Below, piece by piece: positions 26,031 to 34,948 of a stretch of 64,000 bases of DNA (position 1 is its first letter; each line of letters opens with the position of its first letter). The notes beneath the pieces were generated by a model that was given only the letters and a program-made list of their open reading frames with translations, made no database searches and was not told the origin of the DNA. Source of the DNA: Pantoea sp. RIT-PI-b (lineage in GTDB: Bacteria; Pseudomonadota; Gammaproteobacteria; Enterobacterales; Enterobacteriaceae); NCBI RefSeq assembly GCF_001187905.1, contig NZ_LGIS01000033.1, positions 248,001 to 312,000 on the forward strand, in the 5' to 3' direction. Position numbers and translations under genes: made by a program.

Positions 26031-29000
26031 ATCTCGCGCAAGCGGGTTCTTCACGCTGCATCACCAGACTGAGTGCAGCGGGTAGGACCGTCAGCGTCAT
26101 CAGCGTTCCTGCCAGCAAACCTCCTATGATGGCGTAGGCCATCGGCCCCCAAAACACCTGTTGAGAAATCGGAATCATGCCAAGTATCGCGGCGCATGCG
26201 GTCAGGAGAATGGGGCGGGAACGATGCTCTGCCGCTTTGCTTACCGCTTCGTCATGCGTCATGCCCGCTCGTAGATTGCTATCGGCTTCCATGATCAGGA
26301 TGACCGCGTTGCGGATAATCATGCCGGCTAGCGCAATCATACCCAGCAGGGCGACAAATCCCATTGGCGTGCCGCTGGGCAGCATTGCCAGAACAATACC
26401 CGGAAGTCCGAAAGGTGCCATCGCTAGCGCCAGTAACATGCGCGAAACGCGTTGCAGTTGCACCATCAGCAGAATCAGCATGGTAAACAAGGTTACCGGC
26501 AAGACGGCAAACACCGAGCCGTTACCTTTATCCGATTCAGTCACCGTGCCCTCTTCATCAATAGAATATCCTGCCGCTAAACCCGCACGCAGCTGCTGGA
26601 TACCTGCACTGAGTTGTGCGGAGGTGGCCTCCGCCGGCATGCCTGCAGCCACATCTGTTTGCACAACAATGTAAGGAAAACCCTGACGACGCCACATCAC
26701 CGGGTCCTGCAATCCCCACTGCAGTGTCGCAACCTGACCGATGGCGATTTTTGCGCCCGCAGTTGTGGTCAATTTGAGCGTTGCGAGGCTGCTGAGATCC
26801 AGCCGATCGGCATCGTCAGCGCGCAACACAACATCAATCAGTCGATTATGATCTCTGACGGTAGTGGCGATGTTGCCCGACCAAAGCGTATGTAACGTCT
26901 GTGCGATATCTTCGGAAGAGACGCCCGCTGCTCTGGCTGCCGTCTGGTTCACCGCGAAGGTGATCACGCGTTCAGGCTCGCCTGCCGTCTGGTTTACGCT
27001 GCGGGTCGCGCGAGATTGCCCAAGGATGCTGGCCAATTTCTCCGCATACTGTTTGACCTGATCGTAATTAGGACCGCTAACGCGATAGCGTATCGGCCAG
27101 CCAACCGGCGGACCCAGTTCCAGCGGTGATACACGCGTAACTACCTCGCCGAAATCGCGTGCCAGCAGGCGGTCAAGCTCGGCTTTCAAGCGATCTCTTG
27201 CCGCCAGGTTTTTAGCCACCACCACCAGTTGGGCGATGTTTTCATCGTCGTTCAGCACGTCCATTGGCAGATAAAAACGCACGGCACCGCCTCCGCTGTA
27301 GGAGGAGAAATGGTTAATGTTCTGGTTGCCGCTGAGTTTCGCTTCGAGCTGTTCCACCACCCGTAACGTGCGCGCCTGGGATGCGTTCGCGGGCAGCGTG
27401 AGGCTCACGAGCAGCTCTGGGCGATCGGAGGCGGGGAAAAATTCGCCCTGCATGTGGCCCATGCCCCAAATGGCAACGACCAGCGATGTGCCGGCCAGTC
27501 CGAGGGTAAATCCTCGATGGCGCAAAACCTGTGCAATCAGACGGCGATAGAGGCGCAGCGAGATACCGGGTTCGGCATGCGTCTTGCCACGACGAGACGA
27601 CAGAATCCAGCTGCCGGTCAGCGGAGAGAACAGCACCGCGACGACCCAAGAGCTAAGCAGCGAGATCAGCACCACCACGAATAGCGAATAGCAATATTCC
27701 CCCGCGCCGGAAGCCGCGAAGCCGACGGGAATAAAGCCAGCAATCATCACCAGCGTACCGGTAAGCATCGGAAATGCGGTGGTTTCGAAGGCCACCGTGG
27801 CTGCGCGCCAGCGTGAATCACCGGCCTCAATTCGGGCGACCATGGTCTCAACCGCGATCATGGCGTCATCAACCAGTAACCCCAGCGCGATGATCAGTGC
27901 GCCAAGGGAGATGCGTTGCAGTCCAATGCCCGCCAGCAACATGCCGCTAAAGGTCATTGCCAGCACCAGAGGAATTGCCGCTGCCACCACTAAACCGGCG
28001 CGCAGGCCGAGCGACACGAAAGAGACCGCCAGCACGATAATGATGGCCTCGCCAAGAACATGCACAAATCCACTGACGGCCTCGCTGACAACCCGCGATT
28101 GATCGGCCACTTTCGTCACCTCAATGCCGTGGGGCAGTTGGCTGGCTATCAGCGACATCTTTGCAGTGAGTGCATTGCCAAAATCCAGCATATTGCCGGT
28201 CGGCGCCATCGAGATCGCCAGTCCAATCGCCGGCTTGCCGTTGACGCGATAAAGCGGCGTGGGCGGTTCGGCCGGAAGACGTGAAAGCGTGACGATATCG
28301 GACAGTGGAATATAGCGATCGTTGATATGCAGCGTCACGGCACGCAGGCTCTGCTCGGAGCTGAACGCGCCGCTGACACGCAGCGAGATGTTATCGCCGT
28401 CGGTGCGGATGATGCCAGCGGGTGACAAGGCATTCTGCGCCTGCAGGGCGTCGGTGACCTGTTGCAGGCTCAGACCCATGCCCGCGAGCGTGCGGGGAGC
28501 AAAGCTCGCCACAATCTGCTCCTCCTGCACACCGAGCAGCGCAATTTTGCCGACGTCCGGCACGCTCATCAGCCGGTCGCGTATCGACTCAACCCGATCG
28601 CGCAGCTCACGCGCACTAAAACCTTCAGCGGTAAAACCGTAAATTGTGCCAAAGGTATCGTCAAAGTCGTCATTAACGGCGGGTGCCGTAACGCCCGCAG
28701 GCAGCGTGCTGGTGACATCCTGCATCTTCTTTCGCACCTGATACCAGATCTCCTGCACCCTGGCAGGTGGCGTGCTATCGCGCAGATTGACAAAAATTTC
28801 AGTTTTACCGGGATGCGTCTCACTCTGCACATAATCCAGATACGGCACTTCCTGCAGCTTTTTTTCCAGCGGTTCAGTCAGCAACTGCACCGTATCGTTG
28901 AGATCGGCGCCGGGCCACTGCGCGGAGACCACTGCGGTTTTGATGGTAAAGGCGGGATCTTCATTACGCGGCAGCGCCTGATAGCTGAGCACACCAGCGC

Positions 29001-29094
29001 CAAGGATCATTAGCATCAAAAAGGCCATCAGCTGTTGGTGGGCCAGCGCCCAGGCGGAGAGATTGAATGGATGGCGGCTTGGATGTTCACTCAT
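26029..29094 (-). CDS. RND efflux permease, copy 3 (TCS-linked)
   Basis: 1021 residues, HAE1-like RND plan, but a more distant paralogue than copies 1 and 2. The TM4 relay keeps Asp409-Asp410 (GLLVDDAMIAVET), as in AcrB, and TM10 has Arg (MIIRNAVILIMEAD). The start overlaps the adaptor stop by 4 nt (ATGA). It is the last gene of a four-gene operon (response regulator, sensor kinase, adaptor, permease), so expression is probably set by that two-component system. No outer-membrane factor is encoded. Confidence 0.92.
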   Translation of the reverse strand: MSEHPSRHPFNLSAWALAHQQLMAFLMLMILGAGVLSYQALPRNEDPAFTIKTAVVSAQWPGADLNDTVQLLTEPLEKKLQEVPYLDYVQSETHPGKTEIFVNLRDSTPPARVQEIWYQVRKKMQDVTSTLPAGVTAPAVNDDFDDTFGTIYGFTAEGFSARELRDRVESIRDRLMSVPDVGKIALLGVQEEQIVASFAPRTLAGMGLSLQQVTDALQAQNALSPAGIIRTDGDNISLRVSGAFSSEQSLRAVTLHINDRYIPLSDIVTLSRLPAEPPTPLYRVNGKPAIGLAISMAPTGNMLDFGNALTAKMSLIASQLPHGIEVTKVADQSRVVSEAVSGFVHVLGEAIIIVLAVSFVSLGLRAGLVVAAAIPLVLAMTFSGMLLAGIGLQRISLGALIIALGLLVDDAMIAVETMVARIEAGDSRWRAATVAFETTAFPMLTGTLVMIAGFIPVGFAASGAGEYCYSLFVVVLISLLSSWVVAVLFSPLTGSWILSSRRGKTHAEPGISLRLYRRLIAQVLRHRGFTLGLAGTSLVVAIWGMGHMQGEFFPASDRPELLVSLTLPANASQARTLRVVEQLEAKLSGNQNINHFSSYSGGGAVRFYLPMDVLNDDENIAQLVVVAKNLAARDRLKAELDRLLARDFGEVVTRVSPLELGPPVGWPIRYRVSGPNYDQVKQYAEKLASILGQSRATRSVNQTAGEPERVITFAVNQTAARAAGVSSEDIAQTLHTLWSGNIATTVRDHNRLIDVVLRADDADRLDLSSLATLKLTTTAGAKIAIGQVATLQWGLQDPVMWRRQGFPYIVVQTDVAAGMPAEATSAQLSAGIQQLRAGLAAGYSIDEEGTVTESDKGNGSVFAVLPVTLFTMLILLMVQLQRVSRMLLALAMAPFGLPGIVLAMLPSGTPMGFVALLGMIALAGMIIRNAVILIMEADSNLRAGMTHDEAVSKAAEHRSRPILLTACAAILGMIPISQQVFWGPMAYAIIGGLLAGTLMTLTVLPAALSLVMQREEPACAR

Positions 29095-30236
29095 GGCTGC
29101 TCATCTCCGACCGCTACAGCTTCGCCATCACGTAATGTGCTGACGCCTGCCGTAACCACGTTTTCACCCGCAGTGAGCCCACTGGCGATATAAACGTCGT
29201 TCGCGGTAAAGCGGGAAATCACCACCGTACGGCGCTGTACCTTGCCGCGCTTAGCATCCAGCACAAACACCGCCGGCTTGCCGGCCAGACGGGTCAGCAC
29301 GGATGCTGGCAGGATGAAGCTTCCTTCATCGCTCTCCGGCAGCGCAACGCTGACGCTGGCGCCCAACAGCATCGCTGCAGGAGGATCGTCTAGCGTTAAT
29401 CGAATTCGCCAGGTACGCGTTAGCGCATCGGCCTGCGGGCTGATATCGCGCAGATGCGCCTGCGCGGTGATCGCAGGTGAAGAGAGAAGGGAAATGCAGA
29501 ACTTGCCGCCGGAGAGCGACGAGAACTCTGCCGGAGAAGGCACGTCCAGCACCACATCCCGTCGCGCACCGCTTGCCAGGGAAATCACCGTTTGACCGGC
29601 GCTGACCACTTGTCCGGCCGACGCGCTGACGGCGGTAATCACGCCGCTAAAAGGGGCCGTGAGCTGCGTCCAGCTGAGATTTTCTTGTGCACTATTAAGT
29701 GCGGCTTCGCTACTTTGCAGGCGCGCTGCGGCGGTTTCCCAGTCGGATTGCGCGCTGTCCAGCTGCGCCCGCGCAATCGCACCGGAAGGCATCAACTGCT
29801 TCATGCGATGCAGATTCAACGCCGCTACACGTTGAGACGCCCGCGCACTCTCCATGTCGGCCATTGCGCTGCGTAATGCGTTGGCGGTGGTAGTGCTCTC
29901 CAGCGTTGCCAGAACCTTACCCGCCTCCACGCGGTCACCCACGTCGGCCGGTCGCGTTAACATTCGGCCATCAAGCCTGAAACTCAGCGATGTTTCGTCA
30001 TGGGCATGAATATCGCCGGTCATCTGCACCTGCCGATCCTGCGTGGCGGGCTTAACGGTGATGAATTTTACCGGACGGGGAGGCGCGGGGGATGAGGGTT
30101 CGCGTGGCCCGCAGGCCGTCAGTGATAAGGCGATAGCCATCATGCAGGGCAACAACGGCAGCAACGCGATCAGGCGTTGAGCATCAATAATATGTTCGGC
30201 GGCCTGTTTGACCAGGCCGGTGAAAGAGTCTGTCAT
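29091..30236 (-). CDS. RND periplasmic adaptor lipoprotein, copy 3
   Basis: 381 residues from an ATG with GGAG upstream. The hydrophobic segment and lipobox (MMAIALSLTAC) lie unusually deep, with Cys near residue 42 after an amphipathic lead, so the signal is long or the true start is later. The lipoyl halves (DGRMLTRPADVGDRVEAGKV; LTAPFSGVITAVSASAGQVV) and the alpha-hairpin (SAMADMESARASQRVAALNL onward) are clear. It serves the permease that overlaps its 3' end. A 79-bp gap separates it from the sensor kinase gene. Confidence 0.9.
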   Translation of the reverse strand: MTDSFTGLVKQAAEHIIDAQRLIALLPLLPCMMAIALSLTACGPREPSSPAPPRPVKFITVKPATQDRQVQMTGDIHAHDETSLSFRLDGRMLTRPADVGDRVEAGKVLATLESTTTANALRSAMADMESARASQRVAALNLHRMKQLMPSGAIARAQLDSAQSDWETAAARLQSSEAALNSAQENLSWTQLTAPFSGVITAVSASAGQVVSAGQTVISLASGARRDVVLDVPSPAEFSSLSGGKFCISLLSSPAITAQAHLRDISPQADALTRTWRIRLTLDDPPAAMLLGASVSVALPESDEGSFILPASVLTRLAGKPAVFVLDAKRGKVQRRTVVISRFTANDVYIASGLTAGENVVTAGVSTLRDGEAVAVGDEQP

Positions 30237-30315
30237 GGCGCCACTCCGGAAAAGGATGTCGCGCCATTAAACCGGCTGACTGTCGAGATTCTTTGTACGG
30301 CGAGTCAAGATAGTG

Positions 30316-31509
30316 TCAAGAGCGGTCAAAAGGTTCCAGACTGACGTGCGGCAGAAAAACCACCAGGCTGAGACCGCCCTCTTCAGGCAGTGTGGCGCTG
30401 ATGCTGCCGCCGTGCGCCACACAGATGGCGCGGGCGATCGACAGGCCCAGTCCGCTGCCGCCCAGGTGGCGTGCGCGTGAGGATTCGCCGCGCGTGAACC
30501 GCTCAAACATCTCCGGCAGAAACTCAGGCGCCACGCCGGGGCCATCATCTGTGAATTCAATACTGCATCCACCCGGCACCGCGCGGGCGGTAATCTGTAA
30601 CTGGCCCGCCGGTTTGCCATAGCGCAGCGCGTTTTCAATCAACACGCTAAAAACCTGGCCCAACCTGAACGGATCGGCGCGGCAGATGAGCGTACTTTCT
30701 GCTGCAACGCTGATGAGGGCGCCACTTGCCTCGGCTTGCGGGCGCGCCCAGGTTACACGCTCCCGCGCCAATTCAGCGGGATTAATGACGTGCAGATCCA
30801 GCTTGAGTTGCCCGGCATCGGCCAGCGACAGCAGGTGAAGCTCATCGATAAGTTGGCTCATATGGCGCAGCTGTTTCATGATCATCTCCAGCTGCTGCGG
30901 TTCGGGCTGAAACACGCCATCCAGCAGACCTTGTAATCGCCCAATGGCGGCCGTCAGCGGCGATCGTAACTCGTGTGCCAACGCCACATGCGAGGCGCGG
31001 AGTTCGCGATCGTACAGCGCCAGTTGCTGGCTCATGCGATTGAAGTCGTGCGCAAAGTGCAGCAGCTCCGCCGGGGCGCTTTTTACCAAGGTGGCGGATG
31101 AGCCAAATTGCCCTTCGGATACCCGATCAGCGGTTTTCTTCAGTTGGCTGAACTGCAGCGCCAGTGGACGCGCATAGCGCAGAACCATAAAGGCGACAAA
31201 CGGCGTAATGATAAACATCAGGATGATCACCATCAGCCAGTCTGCGGCACCGACCGAAGGATCGGAGTAGCGCACGCCCCAGCGTTCATCAACAATCTGG
31301 TGGAAGCGCGGCAGATTGCTTTGCGGATGCGCACGCAGCGTCAGAAATTCCTGGCGCATTTCCGGCGGCATATGGTGGATGATCCACAGATTTTGCAGTG
31401 CGAAGCGCAGGAACATAATCCCGGCGACGGCAATCACCGTGACGATCGCCAGCGTCAAAATCCGCACGCAAATCCAACGCCAAAGCGTTTGAGGAGGTGA
31501 CTTTTTCAT
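30316..31509 (-). CDS. Sensor histidine kinase, BaeS/CpxA-like
   Basis: 397 residues. TM1 (about 13-34), a periplasmic loop of about 60 residues, TM2 (about 90-110), then HAMP. The HisKA site is ALAHELRSPLTAAIGRL with the phospho-accepting His. The ATPase domain has an N box (LGQVFSVLIENALRYG), G1 (DDGPGV) and G2 (GGSGLGLSIA). It overlaps the response regulator gene by 4 nt and is followed by the third RND pump, the BaeSR-MdtABC type of arrangement. The signal sensed is unknown. Confidence 0.92.
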   Translation of the reverse strand: MKKSPPQTLWRWICVRILTLAIVTVIAVAGIMFLRFALQNLWIIHHMPPEMRQEFLTLRAHPQSNLPRFHQIVDERWGVRYSDPSVGAADWLMVIILMFIITPFVAFMVLRYARPLALQFSQLKKTADRVSEGQFGSSATLVKSAPAELLHFAHDFNRMSQQLALYDRELRASHVALAHELRSPLTAAIGRLQGLLDGVFQPEPQQLEMIMKQLRHMSQLIDELHLLSLADAGQLKLDLHVINPAELARERVTWARPQAEASGALISVAAESTLICRADPFRLGQVFSVLIENALRYGKPAGQLQITARAVPGGCSIEFTDDGPGVAPEFLPEMFERFTRGESSRARHLGGSGLGLSIARAICVAHGGSISATLPEEGGLSLVVFLPHVSLEPFDRS

Positions 31510-32201
31510 GGTTGTCTGAACCGGTAACCCACGCCGCGCACGTTGAGCAATATCTCGGACAAACCCACGTTTTCGAGCTTCTTGCGCAGATTATAAACGT
31601 GGGTATCAATCACCCTTTCCAGCGCTTCACTATCGGGCATGCAGGTTTCAATCAGATACTGACGGCTAAGTGCACGCACCGGTGCCCGCATCAGGGTAAC
31701 CAGCAGGGAAAATTCTGTCGGAGTCAGCTCAACGTGGGTGGGCCGCTTGCCTGGGTGCGTGACCATTGCGGTCATTGCCGCCGTATTGACCTCAAGTGCC
31801 TGCCAGCGCAGCACCTCATCCTCAGCCATTGGCGCGTGGCTGCGACGCAGCACGGCCTGCACGCGCGCAACCACTTCACCCGGATGATAAGGTTTAACCA
31901 CATAGTCATCCGCGCCGTGGCGCAGTGCGCCGATTCTATCGGGCGTGTCCGCCATCGCGGTAATCATGATTACCGGTGTATCGCTGCGGCGTCTGACCGC
32001 TTCCAGCACCTCTGTGCCGTTCATGCCGGGTAACATGATGTCGAGCAGAATAAGATCGGGCTTCCACATCTCAACGCGCTCAAGCCCGTGAAGGCCATTG
32101 CCAGCAATCTCAACGGTATAGCCTTCACGCAGCAGATAGGCTTCCAGCACGTCTGCCGCGTCTGCATCATCCTCAATAACCAATACTCGTCTGTTGTTCA
32201 T
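31506..32201 (-). CDS. OmpR-family response regulator
   Basis: 231 residues: receiver domain with acidic pocket (VIEDDAD) and phosphorylated Asp54 (LLDIMLPG), conserved Thr (MITAMAD) and Lys (VVKPYHPGE), then a winged-helix DNA-binding domain (LTPTEFSLLVTLM; IDTHVYNLRKKLE). It is the first gene of the operon with its kinase and the third RND pump. A candidate sigma70 promoter sits 20-48 bp upstream. The divergent mipA gene shares the control region and may be a co-regulated target. Confidence 0.94.
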   Translation of the reverse strand: MNNRRVLVIEDDADAADVLEAYLLREGYTVEIAGNGLHGLERVEMWKPDLILLDIMLPGMNGTEVLEAVRRRSDTPVIMITAMADTPDRIGALRHGADDYVVKPYHPGEVVARVQAVLRRSHAPMAEDEVLRWQALEVNTAAMTAMVTHPGKRPTHVELTPTEFSLLVTLMRAPVRALSRQYLIETCMPDSEALERVIDTHVYNLRKKLENVGLSEILLNVRGVGYRFRQP

Positions 32202-32220
32202 GGCTCACCTTGACAGTTTC

Positions 32221-32249
32221 TTCATAAATCCCTGGCACTTTATTGACAA
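32221..32249 (-). promoter_or_regulatory. Candidate sigma70 promoter of the TCS-RND operon
   Basis: Minus strand: -35 TTGTCA (32249-32244), 17-bp spacer, -10 TATGAA (32226-32221). The predicted leader is very short, about 12 nt, with AGGTGA just before the ATG. Confidence 0.5.
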
Positions 32250-32325
32250 TGCTTCGGGATACTCCGATCCGTGACGCAACGCCCGGGCAAGGGGCTAAAA
32301 ACAGATGGGTAACTGAGGTGACACG

Positions 32326-33114
32326 ATGATAACGAGAAAAAAGGCGCTGTACAGTGGCTGTTTGCTACTGGCCAGTTTCAGTGCCAGCACGCGCGCCGAT
32401 GATGACAACGCATCGCAGGATGGTGTGATGATAGGAGTGGGCGCGCAGACCACGCCGGAATACAGCGGCGCGGATAAACAGCGCTGGCAAGCGGTGCCGA
32501 TGCTGCAGGCCAGAAAGGGCGCACTCTTCTTCGATTCGCAAAAGGGCCTCGGCTACGATCTGCAGAGCGACAGCGGCCTGTATCTGGAGCATACGTTGGG
32601 ATATGGCTTGGGCAGGGCGGACAAAGATTCAGGCTGGCGCGATGGCTCTGACAAACTTCGTGGCATGGGCACTATCGATGCCACGCTGAATACCGGCATT
32701 GCGGTGGGTTGGGCGATCTCCCCGTGGCTGATTCTCGAAGCGAAAGCTGTGCTGCCGCTGACAGACAGTCAGGGCGTCAGTTATCGCACCTCATTCACCT
32801 TGATTCCGGTTCAAACCCGCGCGGATAGCCTGTCATTGCAAACCTCCGCTCTGTTCGGCGACGCGCGCTATCTGCAAACCTGGTATGGCGTCAATACGCG
32901 TCAAAGCGCAAACAGTGGCTACGCCACTTATGCACCATCAGCGGGATTTTATGGGGTAGAAACCGATCTGACATGGAGTCATCAGTTTACTCAGCACTGG
33001 GGCGGCGCGCTTAGCGCAGGCTATACGTGGCTAGACCATCGCGCGGCAGACAGCCCAATCGTGTTCAGCCATAACCAGCTAATCGGCACCGTTGCGGTGA
33101 CGTACGCTTTTTAG
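32326..33114 (+). CDS. mipA: MipA/OmpV family outer-membrane protein
   Basis: 262 residues with a signal peptide ending near SASTRADDDN. The mature chain alternates polar and apolar residues, carries family motifs (GVGAQTTPEYSGADKQRW) and ends with a C-terminal Phe (VAVTYAF), as in a beta-barrel. MipA scaffolds peptidoglycan hydrolase MltA and synthase PBP1B in E. coli; other members give or alter drug susceptibility. Being divergent from a two-component system that heads an efflux operon suggests an envelope-stress role here. Confidence 0.85.
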   Translation: MITRKKALYSGCLLLASFSASTRADDDNASQDGVMIGVGAQTTPEYSGADKQRWQAVPMLQARKGALFFDSQKGLGYDLQSDSGLYLEHTLGYGLGRADKDSGWRDGSDKLRGMGTIDATLNTGIAVGWAISPWLILEAKAVLPLTDSQGVSYRTSFTLIPVQTRADSLSLQTSALFGDARYLQTWYGVNTRQSANSGYATYAPSAGFYGVETDLTWSHQFTQHWGGALSAGYTWLDHRAADSPIVFSHNQLIGTVAVTYAF

Positions 33115-33126
33115 GAACTCTGCGCG

Positions 33127-33219
33127 ATGAATCCTGACAAAGGTGTACTGACATTGCTGATGGTTATTAGCCTATGCGCCGTGGTGCATCTGGTTATCTA
33201 TCTTATCTACATCGCTTAA
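33127..33219 (+). CDS. 30-residue hydrophobic microprotein after mipA
   Basis: ATG at 33127, 12 bp after the mipA stop, with AGGAA nine bases upstream. Charged residues occur only at the start (MNPDKG), then one long hydrophobic helix (VLTLLMVISLCAVVHLVIYL) runs almost to the end. No homology to the other microproteins was seen. It is a plausible membrane peptide in the mipA transcript, but so short that it could be chance. Confidence 0.4.
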   Translation: MNPDKGVLTLLMVISLCAVVHLVIYLIYIA

Positions 33220-33523
33220 GACAGCGTAAAGAAGAAAACCGACACGCAGGGTAGCGGTACCAATGATTGCATAATAAATCGCGTCGCTTTCCTGCGTGCT
33301 CCAGCCAATAAATCAGCTTAGTTAATTAATCTCTCTGAACGCTTTCAACCTGCAATGAGTTTCCATCACTGCGCATATGTACGCCACAGGAACAGATCTC
33401 AATCCGCATCCAATGAGCTTTTGTTTATGCCTTAGTGATTGATTGTGCATATGTTCATCATTCACAACCCATGCTGAGAGCACGATCACACCTTGAGCGA
33501 CGAAAACTACTTAGCAGGCTTAT

Positions 33524-33539
33524 TGTGATGACGCTCACA
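33524..33539. promoter_or_regulatory. CRP-cAMP binding site, consensus
   Basis: TGTGA, 6 bp (TGACGC), TCACA: exact match to both CRP half-sites. Centred near 33531.5, it falls roughly 40-45 bp before a start expected downstream of TAAAAT (33563-33568), a class II activator position. Confidence 0.8.
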
Positions 33540-33572
33540 ATGAGCAGGCGAAAAATAAGCGATAAAATATAA

Positions 33573-33597
33573 CAAATGAACAACATGCGTTCATTTG
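33573..33597. promoter_or_regulatory. 25-bp palindromic candidate operator
   Basis: CAAATGAAC, 7 bp, GTTCATTTG: a perfect 9-7-9 inverted repeat between the predicted -10 and the transporter start, the place of a repressor operator. No regulator gene is adjacent. Confidence 0.6.
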
Positions 33598-33642
33598 AGC
33601 AAGGCCAACATAACCTCTGACCTCACGCTAAAAGGTTCCTCC

Positions 33643-34938
33643 ATGAAAAACCGATACAGCACAAAAGTGCTGGCGCTTTTCTGCACCCTGTCATTTCTGA
33701 TGTACGTCGATCGCGTCAACCTTTCGACGGCGGCAGGGCTGATCAAACAGGATCTGGGCCTCAACAACACCGACCTGGGACTGATTTTCTCCGCCTTTGC
33801 TTACACCTATTTAGTGTTCCAGATTATCGGCGGCTGGTTTGTGGACCGCTTCGGTGCCCGCAAAACCATCATCATTTGCGGCAGCATCTGGGTGGTGGCG
33901 ACCATTTGCACCGGTTTTGCCGGCGGTTTCGCCTCACTGTTCTTGTCACGTATGCTGCTCGGTGTGGGCGAAGGTGCGGCCTTACCTTCGCAGGCGCGCG
34001 CGATGACCTTCTGGTTCTCCAGTGAAAAACGCGGCTTCGTGCAGGGCATCACCCACTCATTCTCCCGCTTCGGTAATGCCGTCACGCCATCGCTGGTGGC
34101 GCTGTTGGTGCTGATGCACTCCTGGCGCTTCTCCTTCATTGCATTAGGTGTCATCACCGCAGTTTGGCTGGGTTTCTGGATCGCCGGCTTCCGCGACAAC
34201 CCGCACCACATCGCGGAGATGAGTGATGAGGAGCGCAAAATCCTGCCCAAACTCGACGCCTATATGACGGACAAAGTGAAAACGCCAACGCCGTGGAAAG
34301 CGCTGCTCAAGCGAATTGGGCCGACCATGGGCGTCTATTTCTGCTACGGCTGGACGGGCTGGCTGTTCTTCACCTGGCTGCCGACGTTCTTCATGAATGG
34401 TCGCGGCATGGATCTGAAATCGTCCGCACTGTTCACCTCGGCGGTGTTTCTCTCCGGCGTAGTGGGCAACACGGTAGGTGGGATTGTGAGTGACAAAATC
34501 CTGAAACGTACCGGCAATGTGGTCGCCGCGCGCCGTAACGTCATCATCTTTAGCTTCCTGAGCGCCGGTTTACTGCTGATTCCGGTGATCAGTTCTACCA
34601 ACATGACGCTGATCACCGCCTGCCTTGGCCTGGCTTTCTTCTGCCTCGAACTGACCATTGGGCCCATCTGGGCGGTGCCAATGGAGATCACGCCTAAGTA
34701 CGTCGGCGTGGCCAGCGGTTTGGTTAACGCCGGTTCAGCGGTAGCGGGCATCATTTCACCGATTCTGTTTGGCATCATCATTGATAGAACCGGCAACTGG
34801 AGCCTGCCGTTTTATGGCTCGGTGGTGCTGCTGATGGTCGGCATCGTGCTCACCTTCTTTATGCGTCCGGACATTCCGTTGTCCGAAGATGCACCTGCTC
34901 GCGGTGAAGTTCAGCCCGCAAACAATGCTTATCACTGA
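33643..34938 (+). CDS. MFS transporter, anion:cation symporter family
   Basis: 431 residues from the ATG at 33643 (AAGG upstream); a TTG at 33595 is rejected because it lies in the palindromic operator. Twelve TM segments, N-terminal MYVDRVNLSTA typical of the ACS (glucarate/tartrate/phthalate) group, and the loop 2-3 motif GGWFVDRFGARK. It likely imports a sugar acid. It is first in an operon with a PdxA2-like dehydrogenase (10-bp gap) and a TIM-barrel isomerase, preceded by a CRP site, which suits a catabolic role. Confidence 0.88.
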   Translation: MKNRYSTKVLALFCTLSFLMYVDRVNLSTAAGLIKQDLGLNNTDLGLIFSAFAYTYLVFQIIGGWFVDRFGARKTIIICGSIWVVATICTGFAGGFASLFLSRMLLGVGEGAALPSQARAMTFWFSSEKRGFVQGITHSFSRFGNAVTPSLVALLVLMHSWRFSFIALGVITAVWLGFWIAGFRDNPHHIAEMSDEERKILPKLDAYMTDKVKTPTPWKALLKRIGPTMGVYFCYGWTGWLFFTWLPTFFMNGRGMDLKSSALFTSAVFLSGVVGNTVGGIVSDKILKRTGNVVAARRNVIIFSFLSAGLLLIPVISSTNMTLITACLGLAFFCLELTIGPIWAVPMEITPKYVGVASGLVNAGSAVAGIISPILFGIIIDRTGNWSLPFYGSVVLLMVGIVLTFFMRPDIPLSEDAPARGEVQPANNAYH

Positions 34939-34948
34939 GGAAATCCTG

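Larger units (their letters stand above)
33220..33642. other. Control region upstream of the MFS/pdxA2 operon
   Basis: 423 bp without a credible gene. The right end holds a consensus CRP site, a -10-like AT stretch at 33563-33573, and a 25-bp palindrome. The left part shows nothing recognisable. Confidence 0.5.

Noticed and set aside
33260..33310. Long-range CACGCAGG/CCTGCGTG inverted repeat as a terminator after mipA
   Set aside because: Spacer of nearly 40 nt and no T-tract.
33595..33642. TTG start giving a 16-residue extension of the MFS transporter
   Set aside because: It lies within the palindromic operator, and the ATG at 33643 has better context and family alignment.
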